NCBI RefSeq assembly: GCF_013761175.1
Contig: NZ_JACDUR010000001.1
Span: 310,001-374,000, forward strand
From: Nonomuraea soli
GTDB lineage: Bacteria > Actinomycetota > Actinomycetes > Streptosporangiales > Streptosporangiaceae
DNA length: 64,000 nt
Direction of reading: 5' to 3'
A program made the translations under genes and the position numbers. This document shows, one piece after another, positions 37,158-46,341 of the stretch (position 1 is the first letter of the stretch; every line of letters begins with the position of its first letter). Under the pieces are notes generated by a model. The model did not search any database. It had not been told where the DNA came from and worked only from the letters and a program-made list of their open reading frames with translations.

Positions 37158-37745
37158 CTACGCAGGTGCCGGGCGGTATCGCACGAACACCTCCGCCGTC
37201 CGGTCGCTGCCGTTGAGCAGCTCAAGGCGCACGGGCGCGCCCCCGGGGCTGTCGAACAGCCGCACCCCGTCGCCGAGCAGCACCGGTGCGATGTGCAGGT
37301 CGATCTCGTCGATCAGCCCCCGCTCCAGGAGCTGCCGCCCGATGGTCGGCGAGAAGACCTCGAGGTTCTTGCCTGCGGCGGCCTCCAGCCCGATCCGCAC
37401 CGCTTCGGCCACGTCGCAGTTCAGGAACGTCACCCCTTCGGCGGGCTGGGCGTCCTCCGGATGGTGGGTCAGGACGAAGAGCCGGCCCTTCCAGGCTCCG
37501 CCGTAGATGGCGTCGGCGTGGGGAAAGGCGTCCCAGCCCCGGCGCCCGCCGAGCACGGCGCCGGTCGTCTCGGTGTACTCCTCGATGAGGCCGGGGCGGG
37601 AGGTGAAGCCCGTCATCCAGTCCATGCTGTGGCCGGGCCCGGCGACGAACCCGTCCAGCGACATGGTGAAGTGCCAGAGCACCTTGCCCGAGGCGGTCTG
37701 CCGGTCCGGCTCCGCCAGGGACGGGGTGCTCTTCGCTGTGTTCAT
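37158..37745 (-). CDS. Dihydrofolate reductase family (RibD C-terminal-like) protein
   Basis: A 195-residue protein with the DHFR/RibD-C fold: VLWHFTMSLDGFVAGPGHSM at the start, the segment FVLTHHPEDAQPAEGVTF, and IDEIDLHIAPVLLGDGVRLF near the end. Such proteins are NADPH-binding reductases of mostly unknown substrate, often stress- or resistance-linked. It is upstream of the PPOX gene on the same strand, ten bases away. Confidence 0.88.
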   Translation of the reverse strand: MNTAKSTPSLAEPDRQTASGKVLWHFTMSLDGFVAGPGHSMDWMTGFTSRPGLIEEYTETTGAVLGGRRGWDAFPHADAIYGGAWKGRLFVLTHHPEDAQPAEGVTFLNCDVAEAVRIGLEAAAGKNLEVFSPTIGRQLLERGLIDEIDLHIAPVLLGDGVRLFDSPGGAPVRLELLNGSDRTAEVFVRYRPAPA

Positions 37746-37853
37746 GCTCGGTCCTTTCGTCGGTCACTCCTACGGTTGACCCACCCGCACCGGGAAACTC
37801 ATCGGGGGGAAATGCGTTGGCACCCCGGTCCGCCCGGTGATTAACCTCGCAGG

Positions 37854-38570
37854 ATGACCGCACAGCTCATAGCGCTCGGCTTCGACGCGAACGACCCTGC
37901 CCGCCTGGCCCGCTTCTGGGCCGGGTTGCTCGGCTGGGAGAGCGCCGACGACCCCCACGGCGGCATCACCCTGCTCCCCGCCGACGACACCGGCTTCCGC
38001 CTGCGCTTCCTGCCCTCGCAGGAGAAGAAGAACCGCCAGAACCAGGCCCACTTCGACCTGACGAGCACCTCCCTGGAGGACCAGCGGCGCACGGTCGCCA
38101 GGGCCCTGGAACTGGGCGGCAGCCACCTCGACATCGGCCAGGGCCCCGACGCCGACCACGTGGTGATGGCGGACCCGGAAGGCAACGAGTTCTGCGTCAT
38201 CGAGCCGGGCAACAAGTTTCTCGCCGACTGCGGCTTCATCGGGGCGCTCGCGAGCGACGGCACCCAGGCGGTCGGCTACTTCTGGGCCGAGGCGCTCGGC
38301 TGGCCGCTGGTCTGGGACCAGGACGAGGAGACCGCGATCCGCTCGCCGCACGGCGGGCCGAAGATCACGTGGGGTGGCCCGCCCGTCGCCGAGAAGACCG
38401 GGAAGAACAGGTTGCACTTCGACCTCGCGCCCTCGCCGGGCGGCGATCTCGACGCCGAGGTCGAGCGGCTGATCTCCCTCGGGGCGACCCGGCTCGACAT
38501 CGGTCAGGGCGAGGCCGGCCACGTGGTGATGGCCGACCCCGACGGCAACGAGTTCTGCGTCTACCCGTAA
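37854..38570 (+). CDS. Two-domain VOC (glyoxalase-like) protein
   Basis: A 238-residue protein with two tandem vicinal-oxygen-chelate modules (residues about 1-120 and 125-238); each ends in a MADPEGNEFCVI/MADPDGNEFCVY strand. Metal-ligand candidates are partly replaced, so it may be a binding or detoxification protein. TAACCT (37842-37847) six bases before the ATG marks a leaderless start. Confidence 0.85.
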   Translation: MTAQLIALGFDANDPARLARFWAGLLGWESADDPHGGITLLPADDTGFRLRFLPSQEKKNRQNQAHFDLTSTSLEDQRRTVARALELGGSHLDIGQGPDADHVVMADPEGNEFCVIEPGNKFLADCGFIGALASDGTQAVGYFWAEALGWPLVWDQDEETAIRSPHGGPKITWGGPPVAEKTGKNRLHFDLAPSPGGDLDAEVERLISLGATRLDIGQGEAGHVVMADPDGNEFCVYP

Positions 38571-38614
38571 ACCCGCCCGGCCTCGGTGCGGTCACGCACA
38601 GCTACGCTCGGAGC

Positions 38615-40975
38615 ATGGATCGCGACCAGTACGTCCATGTCCGCGGCAGCCGCGTGCACAACCTGCGCGCCGTGGACGTCGACGTCCCGCGCGACGCCCT
38701 GGTCGCCTTCACCGGCGTCTCCGGCTCCGGCAAGTCGTCGCTGGCCTTCGGCACGCTCTACGCCGAGTCGCAGCACCGCTTCCTGGAGTCCGTCGCACCG
38801 TACGCCCGCCGCCTGCTGCAGCAGGCGGGCGTGCCCGACGTCGACTCGGTCACCGGCCTGCCGCCCGCCGTGGCGCTGGAGCAGCGCAGGTCGGTGCCCT
38901 CGGCCCGCTCGTCGGTGGGCACGATCACGACGTTGTCCAATTCGCTGCGCATGCTCTTCTCCCGCGCCGGGCACTATCCGCCGGGGGCGCCGCGCCTCGA
39001 CTCCGACGCGTTCTCGCCCAACACCGCCGCCGGAGCCTGCCCGCGCTGCCACGGCCAGGGCGTGGTCTACGAGGCCACCGAGGACTCCCTGGTTCCCGAT
39101 CCCGGCCTGACCATCCGTGAGGGCGCCGTCGCCTCCTGGCCGGGCGCCTGGCAGGGCAAGAACCTGCGCGACATCCTGGCGGTGCTCGGCCACGACCTGG
39201 ACGTGCCCTGGCGGGACCTGCCCGCCGAGCAGCGCGAGTGGATCCTGTTCACCGACGAGCAGCCTGTCGTCACCGTCCACCCCGAGCGCGAGCCCGGCCG
39301 CATCCAGCGCCCCTACCAGGGCACCTACTCCAGCGCGCGCCGCCTGGTCCTGCACGCCTTCGCCGACTCCAAGAGCGAGTCCGCCCGCCGCCGCGCCGGG
39401 CGGTTCCTGCACGCCGACCCCTGCCCGGTGTGCGGGGGCCGGCGGCTGCGGCCCGAGGCGCTGGCGGTGACCTTCGAGGGGTACGGCATCGCCGACCTGG
39501 CCGCGATGCCGCTGCGCGACCTGGCCGGGCTCCTGCGCCCCCACACGGCGTCGGAGGGCCCCGCCGGGGTGCTGAGCAAGGATCTGGTCGCCCGCCTCGA
39601 CGTCCTGTCGGAGCTCGGCCTCGGCTACCTCGCGATCGGCCGGCCCGCGCCGACCCTGTCCGGCGGCGAGCTGCAGCGCCTGCGCCTAGGCACCCAGCTG
39701 CGTTCCGGCCTGTTCGGCGTGGTCTACGTGCTCGACGAGCCCTCGGCGGGGCTCCATCCCGCCGACATCGAGGCGCTGGTCGAGGTGCTCGGCCGCCTCA
39801 GATCGGCGGGCAACAGCGTCTTCTTCGTCGAACACGATCTGGACGTGGTCCGGCAGGCCACCTGGATCGTCGACATCGGACCGGGCGCGGGCGTGCACGG
39901 CGGCCGGGTGCTCTACAGCGGCCCCGTCGAGGGGCTGGCCCGTGTCCCCGAGTCGGTCACCGGGCGCCACCTGTTCGACGACCGCCGCGCCGTCCCTCGC
40001 GAGCCCCGCCGGCCGCGCGGCTGGCTCAAGCTCCGGGGCGCCTCCCGCAACAATCTGCGCGACCTCGACGCCGACGTGCCCCTCGGCGTGCTCACGGTGA
40101 TCAGCGGCGTCTCCGGCTCCGGCAAGAGCAGCCTGCTGGAGGAACTGGCCGAGCACGCGACGGGCCGGATCGTCCGCGTCGACCAGCAGCCGATCGGGCG
40201 CACCCCGCGCTCCAACCTGGCCACCTACACGGGCCTGTTCGACGTGGTACGCAAGCTCTTCGCCGCCACCGAGGCCGCCAGGGAGCGCGGCTACGACGCG
40301 GGCCGCTTCTCCTTCAACGTGGCGGGCGGCCGCTGCGAGACCTGCAAGGGCGAGGGGTACGTCTCGGTCGAGCTGCTCTTCCTGCCCAGCACCTACGCCC
40401 CCTGCCCCGACTGCCACGGCGCCCGCTACAACCCCGAGACGCTGGAGATCGTCTACCGGGGCAGAACCATCGCCGAGGTGCTCGGCCTGAGCGTCGACGA
40501 CGCCTCGGCCTTCCTCGCCGACGTGCCCACCGCCGAGCGTCCGCTGCGCGCGCTGCGCCAGGTCGGCCTGGGCTACCTGCGGCTGGGGCAGCCCGCCACC
40601 GAGCTCTCCGGCGGCGAGGCGCAACGCGTCAAACTCGCCTCCGAGCTCCAGCGCACCGGACGCGGCCACACGATCTACCTGCTCGATGAGCCCACCAGCG
40701 GCCTGCATCCGGCTGACACCGTCGTGCTGATGCGGCAACTGGAGGCGCTCGTCGAGGCGGGCAACACCGTGGTGCTGGCCGAGCACGACCCGGCCGTCCT
40801 GGCCGTCGCCGACCATCTCCTCGACCTCGGCCCCGGAGGCGGCGACGAGGGCGGGCAGGTCGTCGCCCAGGGCACTCCCGCCGAGGTGGCCGCCGACCCG
40901 GCCAGCCGTACCGGGCCCTACCTCAGGGGCCGCCTCGGCGGGGGCGGTGCTTTCCCCGCGGGAGACGACAGGTAA
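38615..40975 (+). CDS. UvrA-like ABC ATPase lacking the UvrB-binding region
   Basis: A 786-residue UvrA-class DNA-damage ATPase with two ABC units. Walker [10 protein letters not shown] occurs at residues 34-42 and again near 510; both LSGGE signatures and zinc modules (CPRCHGQG with [14 protein letters not shown] with CPDCHG) are present. Canonical UvrA has about 950 residues; here the chain passes from [12 protein letters not shown] almost directly to [13 protein letters not shown], so the UvrB-binding and insertion regions are missing. This fits the UvrA2/DrrC-like class linked to drug tolerance. TACGCT six bases before the ATG suggests a leaderless start. Confidence 0.9.
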   Translation: MDRDQYVHVRGSRVHNLRAVDVDVPRDALVAFTGVSGSGKSSLAFGTLYAESQHRFLESVAPYARRLLQQAGVPDVDSVTGLPPAVALEQRRSVPSARSSVGTITTLSNSLRMLFSRAGHYPPGAPRLDSDAFSPNTAAGACPRCHGQGVVYEATEDSLVPDPGLTIREGAVASWPGAWQGKNLRDILAVLGHDLDVPWRDLPAEQREWILFTDEQPVVTVHPEREPGRIQRPYQGTYSSARRLVLHAFADSKSESARRRAGRFLHADPCPVCGGRRLRPEALAVTFEGYGIADLAAMPLRDLAGLLRPHTASEGPAGVLSKDLVARLDVLSELGLGYLAIGRPAPTLSGGELQRLRLGTQLRSGLFGVVYVLDEPSAGLHPADIEALVEVLGRLRSAGNSVFFVEHDLDVVRQATWIVDIGPGAGVHGGRVLYSGPVEGLARVPESVTGRHLFDDRRAVPREPRRPRGWLKLRGASRNNLRDLDADVPLGVLTVISGVSGSGKSSLLEELAEHATGRIVRVDQQPIGRTPRSNLATYTGLFDVVRKLFAATEAARERGYDAGRFSFNVAGGRCETCKGEGYVSVELLFLPSTYAPCPDCHGARYNPETLEIVYRGRTIAEVLGLSVDDASAFLADVPTAERPLRALRQVGLGYLRLGQPATELSGGEAQRVKLASELQRTGRGHTIYLLDEPTSGLHPADTVVLMRQLEALVEAGNTVVLAEHDPAVLAVADHLLDLGPGGGDEGGQVVAQGTPAEVAADPASRTGPYLRGRLGGGGAFPAGDDR

Positions 40976-40985
40976 GAATCCCTCC

Positions 40986-41744
40986 ATGCTCGAACGATTC
41001 CGCCTGGACGGCAAAGTAGCGATAGTCACCGGCGCCTCCTCCGGCCTGGGCGTGGCCTTCGCCCGGGGCCTGGCGGAGGCCGGGGCCGACGTCGCCATCG
41101 GCGCGCGACGCAAGGACCGCCTGGAGGAGACGAAGCGGCTGGTCGAACAGACCGGCAGGCGCTGCGTGGCCGTGGAGACCGACGTGGCCGACCCGGAGTC
41201 GTGCCACGGCCTGGTCCAGGCCGCCATGGACGGGTTCGGCGCGGTCGACGTGCTGATCAACAACGCGGGTGTCGGCACGGCGGTGCCGGCGCTGAAGGAG
41301 ACGCCAGAGGAGTTCAGCAGGGTCGTCGAGGTCAACCTGCACGGCACCTTCTGGATGGCCCAGGCGTGCGCGAAGGTCATGCGGCCCGGCTCGTCGATCG
41401 TCAACATCGGCAGCATCCTCGGCGAGACCACGGCCGGGCTGCCGCAGGCCGCCTACAGCGCGTCCAAGGCGGGCGTCATCGGGCTGACCCGCGACCTGGC
41501 GCAGCAGTGGACCTCCCGCCGGGGCATCCGGGTGAACTGCCTGGAGCCGGGCTTCTTCGCCTCGGAGATGACCGAGCAGTACAACCCGGGCTACATGGAG
41601 CAGATGCTGAAGCTCCGGGTGCCGATGGGACGGGCGGGCGACCCCGCGGAGCTGGTCGCCGCGGCGATCTTCCTGGCCTCCGACGCCTCCTCCTATGTGA
41701 CGGGTGTGGTCCTGCCCGTCGATGGGGGAATCCTGATCACATGA
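40986..41744 (+). CDS. Short-chain dehydrogenase/reductase
   Basis: A 252-residue classical SDR. The cofactor motif TGASSGLG is at about residues 15-22, NNAGVG follows, and the catalytic Ser, Tyr and Lys are in IGSILGETTAGLPQAAYSASK. The ARRKD segment after the second strand favours NADP. The C-terminus FLASDASSYVTGVVLPVDGG is typical. It is coupled to the nitroreductase (ATGA). Confidence 0.92.
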   Translation: MLERFRLDGKVAIVTGASSGLGVAFARGLAEAGADVAIGARRKDRLEETKRLVEQTGRRCVAVETDVADPESCHGLVQAAMDGFGAVDVLINNAGVGTAVPALKETPEEFSRVVEVNLHGTFWMAQACAKVMRPGSSIVNIGSILGETTAGLPQAAYSASKAGVIGLTRDLAQQWTSRRGIRVNCLEPGFFASEMTEQYNPGYMEQMLKLRVPMGRAGDPAELVAAAIFLASDASSYVTGVVLPVDGGILIT

Positions 41745-42373
41745 CACCTGACGAGCTCCTCACCACGACCCGCACCGTCCGCAAGCGGCTCGACCTGTCC
41801 AGGCCCGTCCCGCTGGAGCTGATCGAGGAGTGCCTGACGATCGCGCTCCAGGCGCCGAGCGGCTCCAACCGGCAGTCGTGGCAGTGGCTGGTGGTCATGG
41901 ACGCCAACAAGCGGGCGGCCGTCGGAGAGGTCTACCGCAAAGCCTGCCACGCCTACCTGGAGTCCGAGGGCGCGGCGGGCAGGCTCTTCGCCGACGATCC
42001 CGAGCGCAGCCGGGTCCAGCGGCGGGTGCACGACAGCGTGGAGTTCCTGGCCGACCGGATGGGCCGGGCGCCGGTGCTGGTGATCCCGTGCCTGCGGACC
42101 GGGCGCCCGCTGCCGCCCGGCAACCAGGCGGGCCTGTGGGGCTCGCTGCTCCCCGCCGCGTGGAGTTTCATGCTGGCCGCCCGCAGCCGTGGTCTGGGCA
42201 CGGCATGGACCACGCTGCACCTGAGCCACGAGGCCGAGGTGGCCGGGATCCTGGGCCTGCCCGACGGCGTGCACCAGGCGGCGCTCATCCCGACGGCCTA
42301 CTACACGGGGGAGGGCTTCAAGCCTGCTCCGAGGGCTCCTCTGGAGCAGGTGCTGCACGTCGACGGCTGGTGA
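41741..42373 (+). CDS. Nitroreductase-family flavoprotein
   Basis: A 210-residue FMN-dependent nitroreductase-like enzyme. TVRKRLDLSRPVP, QAPSGSNRQSWQW (FMN contacts) and GLGTAWTTLHLSHE match the family. Coupled to the SDR by overlapping ATGA, it might act on the same substrate. Its 3' end overlaps the convergent TetR gene by 56 bases. Confidence 0.9.
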   Translation: MTPDELLTTTRTVRKRLDLSRPVPLELIEECLTIALQAPSGSNRQSWQWLVVMDANKRAAVGEVYRKACHAYLESEGAAGRLFADDPERSRVQRRVHDSVEFLADRMGRAPVLVIPCLRTGRPLPPGNQAGLWGSLLPAAWSFMLAARSRGLGTAWTTLHLSHEAEVAGILGLPDGVHQAALIPTAYYTGEGFKPAPRAPLEQVLHVDGW

Positions 42374-43034
42374 GCGCCGCCCTTCTCTCGATCTCCGACA
42401 CCATCGCCTCGACCCGTACGTCGAAGATCTCCTGCTCGTCGACGGCGGCGAGCTCGTCGCTGAGCCGGGTGATGTGCGGGAACCTCGCCGGGTCCAGGGT
42501 GCGGTACTCCCGCGCCCAGGCCGCCAGGTCGCCTGCCTGCACGTCGGGGTCGAACAGGCGGAAGGCGGCCGTCTGCCCGATGAAGGCCAGGAGCGCGTCA
42601 CCGAAGGAGCGGTAGAGCAGGGCGGCCTCGCCCCCCTCAAGCCCGGCCTCGTGCACGCATTCCAGGATGAACTCCACGATCAGGAACTCGCGTTCGCGCC
42701 GGGTCGTCCGGCTGGCGGTCATGGAGACGACGACCGGGTACTTCAGCGCCACCCGCAGCGAGCCCGCCGCCAGCGCGCGCAGCCGGTCCTTCCAGCCGAG
42801 CCCGGCGGGTATGCCGTCGATCGCCTCGCCGAAGGCGCGGTCGGCGACCGACAGCAGCAGCTCGTCCTTGTCGCGGAAGTGCCGGTAGATCGCCGTGGGG
42901 TCGGCGCCGAGCTCCTCGCCCAGGCGCCGCACGGTGAAGGCGTCCGAGCCGCCGCGTTCGGCGATGCGCAGGACGGCCTCGATGATCTGGTCCGGGCTGA
43001 GCTGGCTGCCGGAGCGTCTGGTCCTCGTTGCCAT
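42318..43034 (-). CDS. TetR-family regulator of the N-methyl amide operon
   Basis: A 238-residue TetR repressor. The helix-turn-helix reads FTVRRLGEELGADPTAIYRHF (about residues 33-53), followed by a TetR_C-type ligand domain. TACAAT on the minus strand at 43049-43044 is a near-perfect -10, close before the ATG at 43034. The gene faces the amidohydrolase-ABC-sarcosine oxidase operon across a 29-bp palindrome that overlaps both promoter regions, so it likely represses that operon and itself. The ligand is probably the imported compound or a catabolite. Confidence 0.88.
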   Translation of the reverse strand: MATRTRRSGSQLSPDQIIEAVLRIAERGGSDAFTVRRLGEELGADPTAIYRHFRDKDELLLSVADRAFGEAIDGIPAGLGWKDRLRALAAGSLRVALKYPVVVSMTASRTTRREREFLIVEFILECVHEAGLEGGEAALLYRSFGDALLAFIGQTAAFRLFDPDVQAGDLAAWAREYRTLDPARFPHITRLSDELAAVDEQEIFDVRVEAMVSEIERRAALTSRRRAAPAPEEPSEQA

Positions 43035-43068
43035 GATCGCGCCATTGTATCGGTTCGGCATCCGGAGA

Positions 43069-43097
43069 GCGCAACACCGTTGACAACAGTGTTGCGC
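43069..43097. promoter_or_regulatory. 29-bp near-perfect palindrome, TetR operator
   Basis: GCGCAACACCGTTG (43069-43082), A, and CAACAGTGTTGCGC (43084-43097) form 14-bp arms with a single mismatch. It lies between the divergent TetR and amidohydrolase genes and covers TTGACA (43080-43085), a likely -35 of the operon. Confidence 0.85.
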
Positions 43098-43144
43098 TCA
43101 GCGTTCACTCCTCTCCAACACGGCAAGCGCGAGAGGGGATCTCC

Positions 43145-44749
43145 ATGGTCGATGTGGTGTTCACCGGCGGCAGGGTCTTCACCGGGACCTCCGCGGAACC
43201 CGTCGAGGCGGCGGTGGCCGTCGAGGACGGCCGCATCGTCCGGATCGGCGCGCCGATCCCGGCCAGGGAGACCGTCGACCTCAAGGGCGGCCTGCTCGTC
43301 GCCGGCTTCCAGGACGCCCACGTGCACCCCGTCTTCGCCGGTCTGCAGATGGGCAACTGCGACCTGTCGGGCGAGCACAGCGTCGAGGGCTACCTGGCCG
43401 TCGTCGCCACCTACACCACCGGCGACACCTGGATCACCGGCGGCGGCTGGTCGATGGACGTCTTCCCCGGCGGCACCCCGACCAGGCAGCTGCTCGACCA
43501 GGTCACAGGGGAGCGGCCGGCCCTGCTGACCAACCGCGACGGCCACGGCGCCTGGGCCAACACCGCGGCCCTGCGCCTGGCGGGGATCGACGCCTCCACA
43601 CCCGACCCGTTCGACGGCCGCATCGAGCGCGAGCCCGGCGGCCACCCCGCGGGCACCCTGCACGAGGGCGCCATGGACCTGGTCGCCAGGCACGTGCCGC
43701 CGCCCACCGGCGACGAGATGTACGAAGGCCTGCTCAGGGGCCAGCGGCACCTGTTCGGCATGGGCGTCACCGGCTGGCAGGACGCGATGGTCGGCGCCTA
43801 CCCGGGCCAGCCCGACAACCTGCCCGCCTACCTGCGCGCCGCCGGTGAGGGCACCCTGCAGGCCCGGGTGGTCGGCGCGCTCTGGTGGGACCGCGAGCGC
43901 GGCCTGGAGCAGATCCCGGAGCTGGCCGAGCGGCGCACGACCAAGAACAGGTTCGCCGCGACCACCGTCAAGATGATGCTCGACGGCGTGGCGGAGAACT
44001 TCACCGCCGCGATGCTGGAGCCGTATCTCGACGGATGCGGCTGCCCCACCTCCAACAGCGGCCTGAGCTTCGTCGATCCCGAGATGACCAGGGAGGCGGT
44101 CCAGCGGCTCGACGCGCTCGGCTTCCAGATCCACTTCCACGCGCTCGGCGACCGGGCGGTACGGCAGGCGCTCGACGCGGTCGAGCACGCCCGCCGTACG
44201 AACGGAGCCAACGACAACCGCCACCACCTGGCCCACCTGCAGGTGGTGCACCCCGACGACATCGGGCGCTTCGCCAGGGCCGGGGCCGCCGCCAACATGC
44301 AGCCGCTGTGGGCCTCGCACGAGAAGCAGATGGACGAGCTGACCATCCCCTTCCTCGGCCCCGAGCGGGCCGCGCAGCAGTACCCCTTCGGCGACCTGGC
44401 CAGGGCGGGGGCCCGGCTGGTGGCCGGCAGCGACTGGTCGGTGAGCAGCCCGAACCCGCTGTGGGGCATCCACGTGGCCGTCAACCGCAGCTTCCCCAGC
44501 GACGAGAACCCGTTCTACCCCGATCAGGCGCTCACCCTGGCCCAGGCCCTGACCGCCTACACCGCGGGCAGCGCGTGGGTGAACCACCTCGACGACGTCA
44601 CCGGCACCGTCCAGGTGGGCAAGCGCGCCGACCTCGTGGTGCTCGACCGTGACCCCTTCGCCGCGCCGCCGTCGGAGATCGGCGCCACCGAGGTCGTCCG
44701 CACGTACGTGGACGGCCGCCTTGTCTACGAAAGAAAGGCAACGGCATGA
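43145..44749 (+). CDS. YtcJ-type metal-dependent amidohydrolase
   Basis: A 534-residue amidohydrolase-superfamily enzyme of the YtcJ/NfdA branch (N-substituted formamide deformylase is one known member). The HxH metal pair is His59 and His61 in DAHVHP; further ligands are in IHFHALGDRAV and HHLAHLQVVHP, with the catalytic aspartate in AGSDWSVSSPN. AGGGGA precedes the ATG. It is the first gene of the operon and ends overlapping the binding-protein start (ATGA). It probably hydrolyses an amide or cyclic amide in the imported substrate. Confidence 0.88.
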   Translation: MVDVVFTGGRVFTGTSAEPVEAAVAVEDGRIVRIGAPIPARETVDLKGGLLVAGFQDAHVHPVFAGLQMGNCDLSGEHSVEGYLAVVATYTTGDTWITGGGWSMDVFPGGTPTRQLLDQVTGERPALLTNRDGHGAWANTAALRLAGIDASTPDPFDGRIEREPGGHPAGTLHEGAMDLVARHVPPPTGDEMYEGLLRGQRHLFGMGVTGWQDAMVGAYPGQPDNLPAYLRAAGEGTLQARVVGALWWDRERGLEQIPELAERRTTKNRFAATTVKMMLDGVAENFTAAMLEPYLDGCGCPTSNSGLSFVDPEMTREAVQRLDALGFQIHFHALGDRAVRQALDAVEHARRTNGANDNRHHLAHLQVVHPDDIGRFARAGAAANMQPLWASHEKQMDELTIPFLGPERAAQQYPFGDLARAGARLVAGSDWSVSSPNPLWGIHVAVNRSFPSDENPFYPDQALTLAQALTAYTAGSAWVNHLDDVTGTVQVGKRADLVVLDRDPFAAPPSEIGATEVVRTYVDGRLVYERKATA

Positions 44750-46341
44750 AAAAGGTCCTGGCCACGCTGGCCGTCCTGTCCCTGGCGGCCTGCGGCGGCG
44801 GCGCGCAGCAGCGGTCCGCGCCGAGCCCGAGCGCCGCCCGGCTCAGCACCGACACCCCGAAGGCCAAGGGCGAGATCGACTCCTTCACCTGGGTGATCTA
44901 CGCCGAGCCGCCGATCCTCGACTACGCCTACGCCTTCGACTACCCGCAGAACCAGGTGCTGGCCAACGTCTGCGAGAGCCTGATGCAGTGGACGCCTGAG
45001 CTGAAGGTACGGCCCGGCCTGGCCGAGAAGTTCGAGCAGCGCGACCCCAGGACGCTCGTCTACACCATCCGCGAGGGCGTGAAGTTCCACGGCGGCGGCG
45101 AGCTGACCGCCGACGACGTCGTCTACAGCCTCAAGCGCCACCTCGACCCCGACGTCGGCTCCTACTGGATCTCGACCTTCCGCGACGTGGAGTCGATCGA
45201 CAAGACCGGCCCGATGGAGGTGACGGTCCGGTTCAAGCAGCCCTACTCGCTGTTCAACGAGCAGATGGCGACGAGCGCCGGGACCGTCGTCAGCGCCGCG
45301 GGGGTCAGGTCCAGGGGCAGGGAGTACGGCACCGCCGACGGCGGCCTCGACTGCACCGGCCCCTTCAAGCTCGGAGCCTGGGCGAAGGGCCAGTCGATCA
45401 CGCTCGACCGCTTCGACGGCTACTGGGGCGAGCGCGCCAGGTCCGGCAAGGTCACCTTCACGTTCGTCCCCGACTCGGCGGCCAGGGCCAACGCCCTTGT
45501 CACAGGCGAGGCCGACGGCAGCTACATGATCCCGACCACCGCCCTGGCCAAGCTCCGCGCCTCGGGCACGGGCACGGTCTATGCCGGACCCAACCTGACG
45601 ACCATGAACCTGATCGTCTCCGACCTGGCCAAGGGGCCGCTGGCCGACCTGAGGGTACGGCAGGCGATCTCGCTGGCCCTCGACAGGGAGGGCCTGGTCA
45701 AGGCGACGCTCGGCGAGTTCAGCGGCGCCACCTCGGTGCTGGCCCCGGCCGAGTCGTGGCGCAACGCCGCCTCCGCCCGGCCCTCGGCCCCGCCGGTCGA
45801 ACGTGACGTGGAGGCCGCCAGGAAGCTGGTCGCCGAGGCGGGGGCGACGGGCAGGAAGGTCGTCGTCGCCCAGTCGAGCATCGCGCCGGAGTTCCTGGTC
45901 CTGGCCAACTCGCTCCAGGCGGCGGGCAAGGAGATCGGCCTCGACGTCGAGGTGCGCCCGGTCGCCCCCGACGCCTACACCGCGCTCTTCTCCGACCCCA
46001 AGGCCCGCGAGGGCATCGATCTGTTCCCGACGAGCTGGTACCTGTCGGTGACCGACCCGCTGTCGATGTACGGGCTGTTCCAGACCGGCCAGTTCGAGAA
46101 CTACGGCGGCTTCTCCGACCCCGCCTACGACGAGCTGGTCGTGGCCGCCAACAACGAGTTCGACCCCGCCAAGCGCGCGGCGATCACCGCCAGGCTGCAG
46201 GAGGCGGCCGCCGCCCAGCTGCCGTGGATCCCGGTCGCCGACATCGCCAACACGGTCTTCCTCAACAAGCGTGTCACCGGCGCGCCGACCAGCATCGCCT
46301 ACCTGTACTACCCGTGGGCCGCCGACATCGGGGCCGCATGA
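44746..46341 (+). CDS. Peptide/nickel-type solute-binding lipoprotein
   Basis: A 531-residue family 5 solute-binding protein. The signal peptide ends in the lipobox LAAC (Cys16), so it is membrane-anchored outside. The family motif appears as AEKFEQRDPRTLVYTIREGV with FHGGGELTADDVVYSLKRH. It would capture the operon's substrate and pass it to the two permeases encoded next. It overlaps both neighbours by ATGA. Confidence 0.93.
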   Translation: MKKVLATLAVLSLAACGGGAQQRSAPSPSAARLSTDTPKAKGEIDSFTWVIYAEPPILDYAYAFDYPQNQVLANVCESLMQWTPELKVRPGLAEKFEQRDPRTLVYTIREGVKFHGGGELTADDVVYSLKRHLDPDVGSYWISTFRDVESIDKTGPMEVTVRFKQPYSLFNEQMATSAGTVVSAAGVRSRGREYGTADGGLDCTGPFKLGAWAKGQSITLDRFDGYWGERARSGKVTFTFVPDSAARANALVTGEADGSYMIPTTALAKLRASGTGTVYAGPNLTTMNLIVSDLAKGPLADLRVRQAISLALDREGLVKATLGEFSGATSVLAPAESWRNAASARPSAPPVERDVEAARKLVAEAGATGRKVVVAQSSIAPEFLVLANSLQAAGKEIGLDVEVRPVAPDAYTALFSDPKAREGIDLFPTSWYLSVTDPLSMYGLFQTGQFENYGGFSDPAYDELVVAANNEFDPAKRAAITARLQEAAAAQLPWIPVADIANTVFLNKRVTGAPTSIAYLYYPWAADIGAA

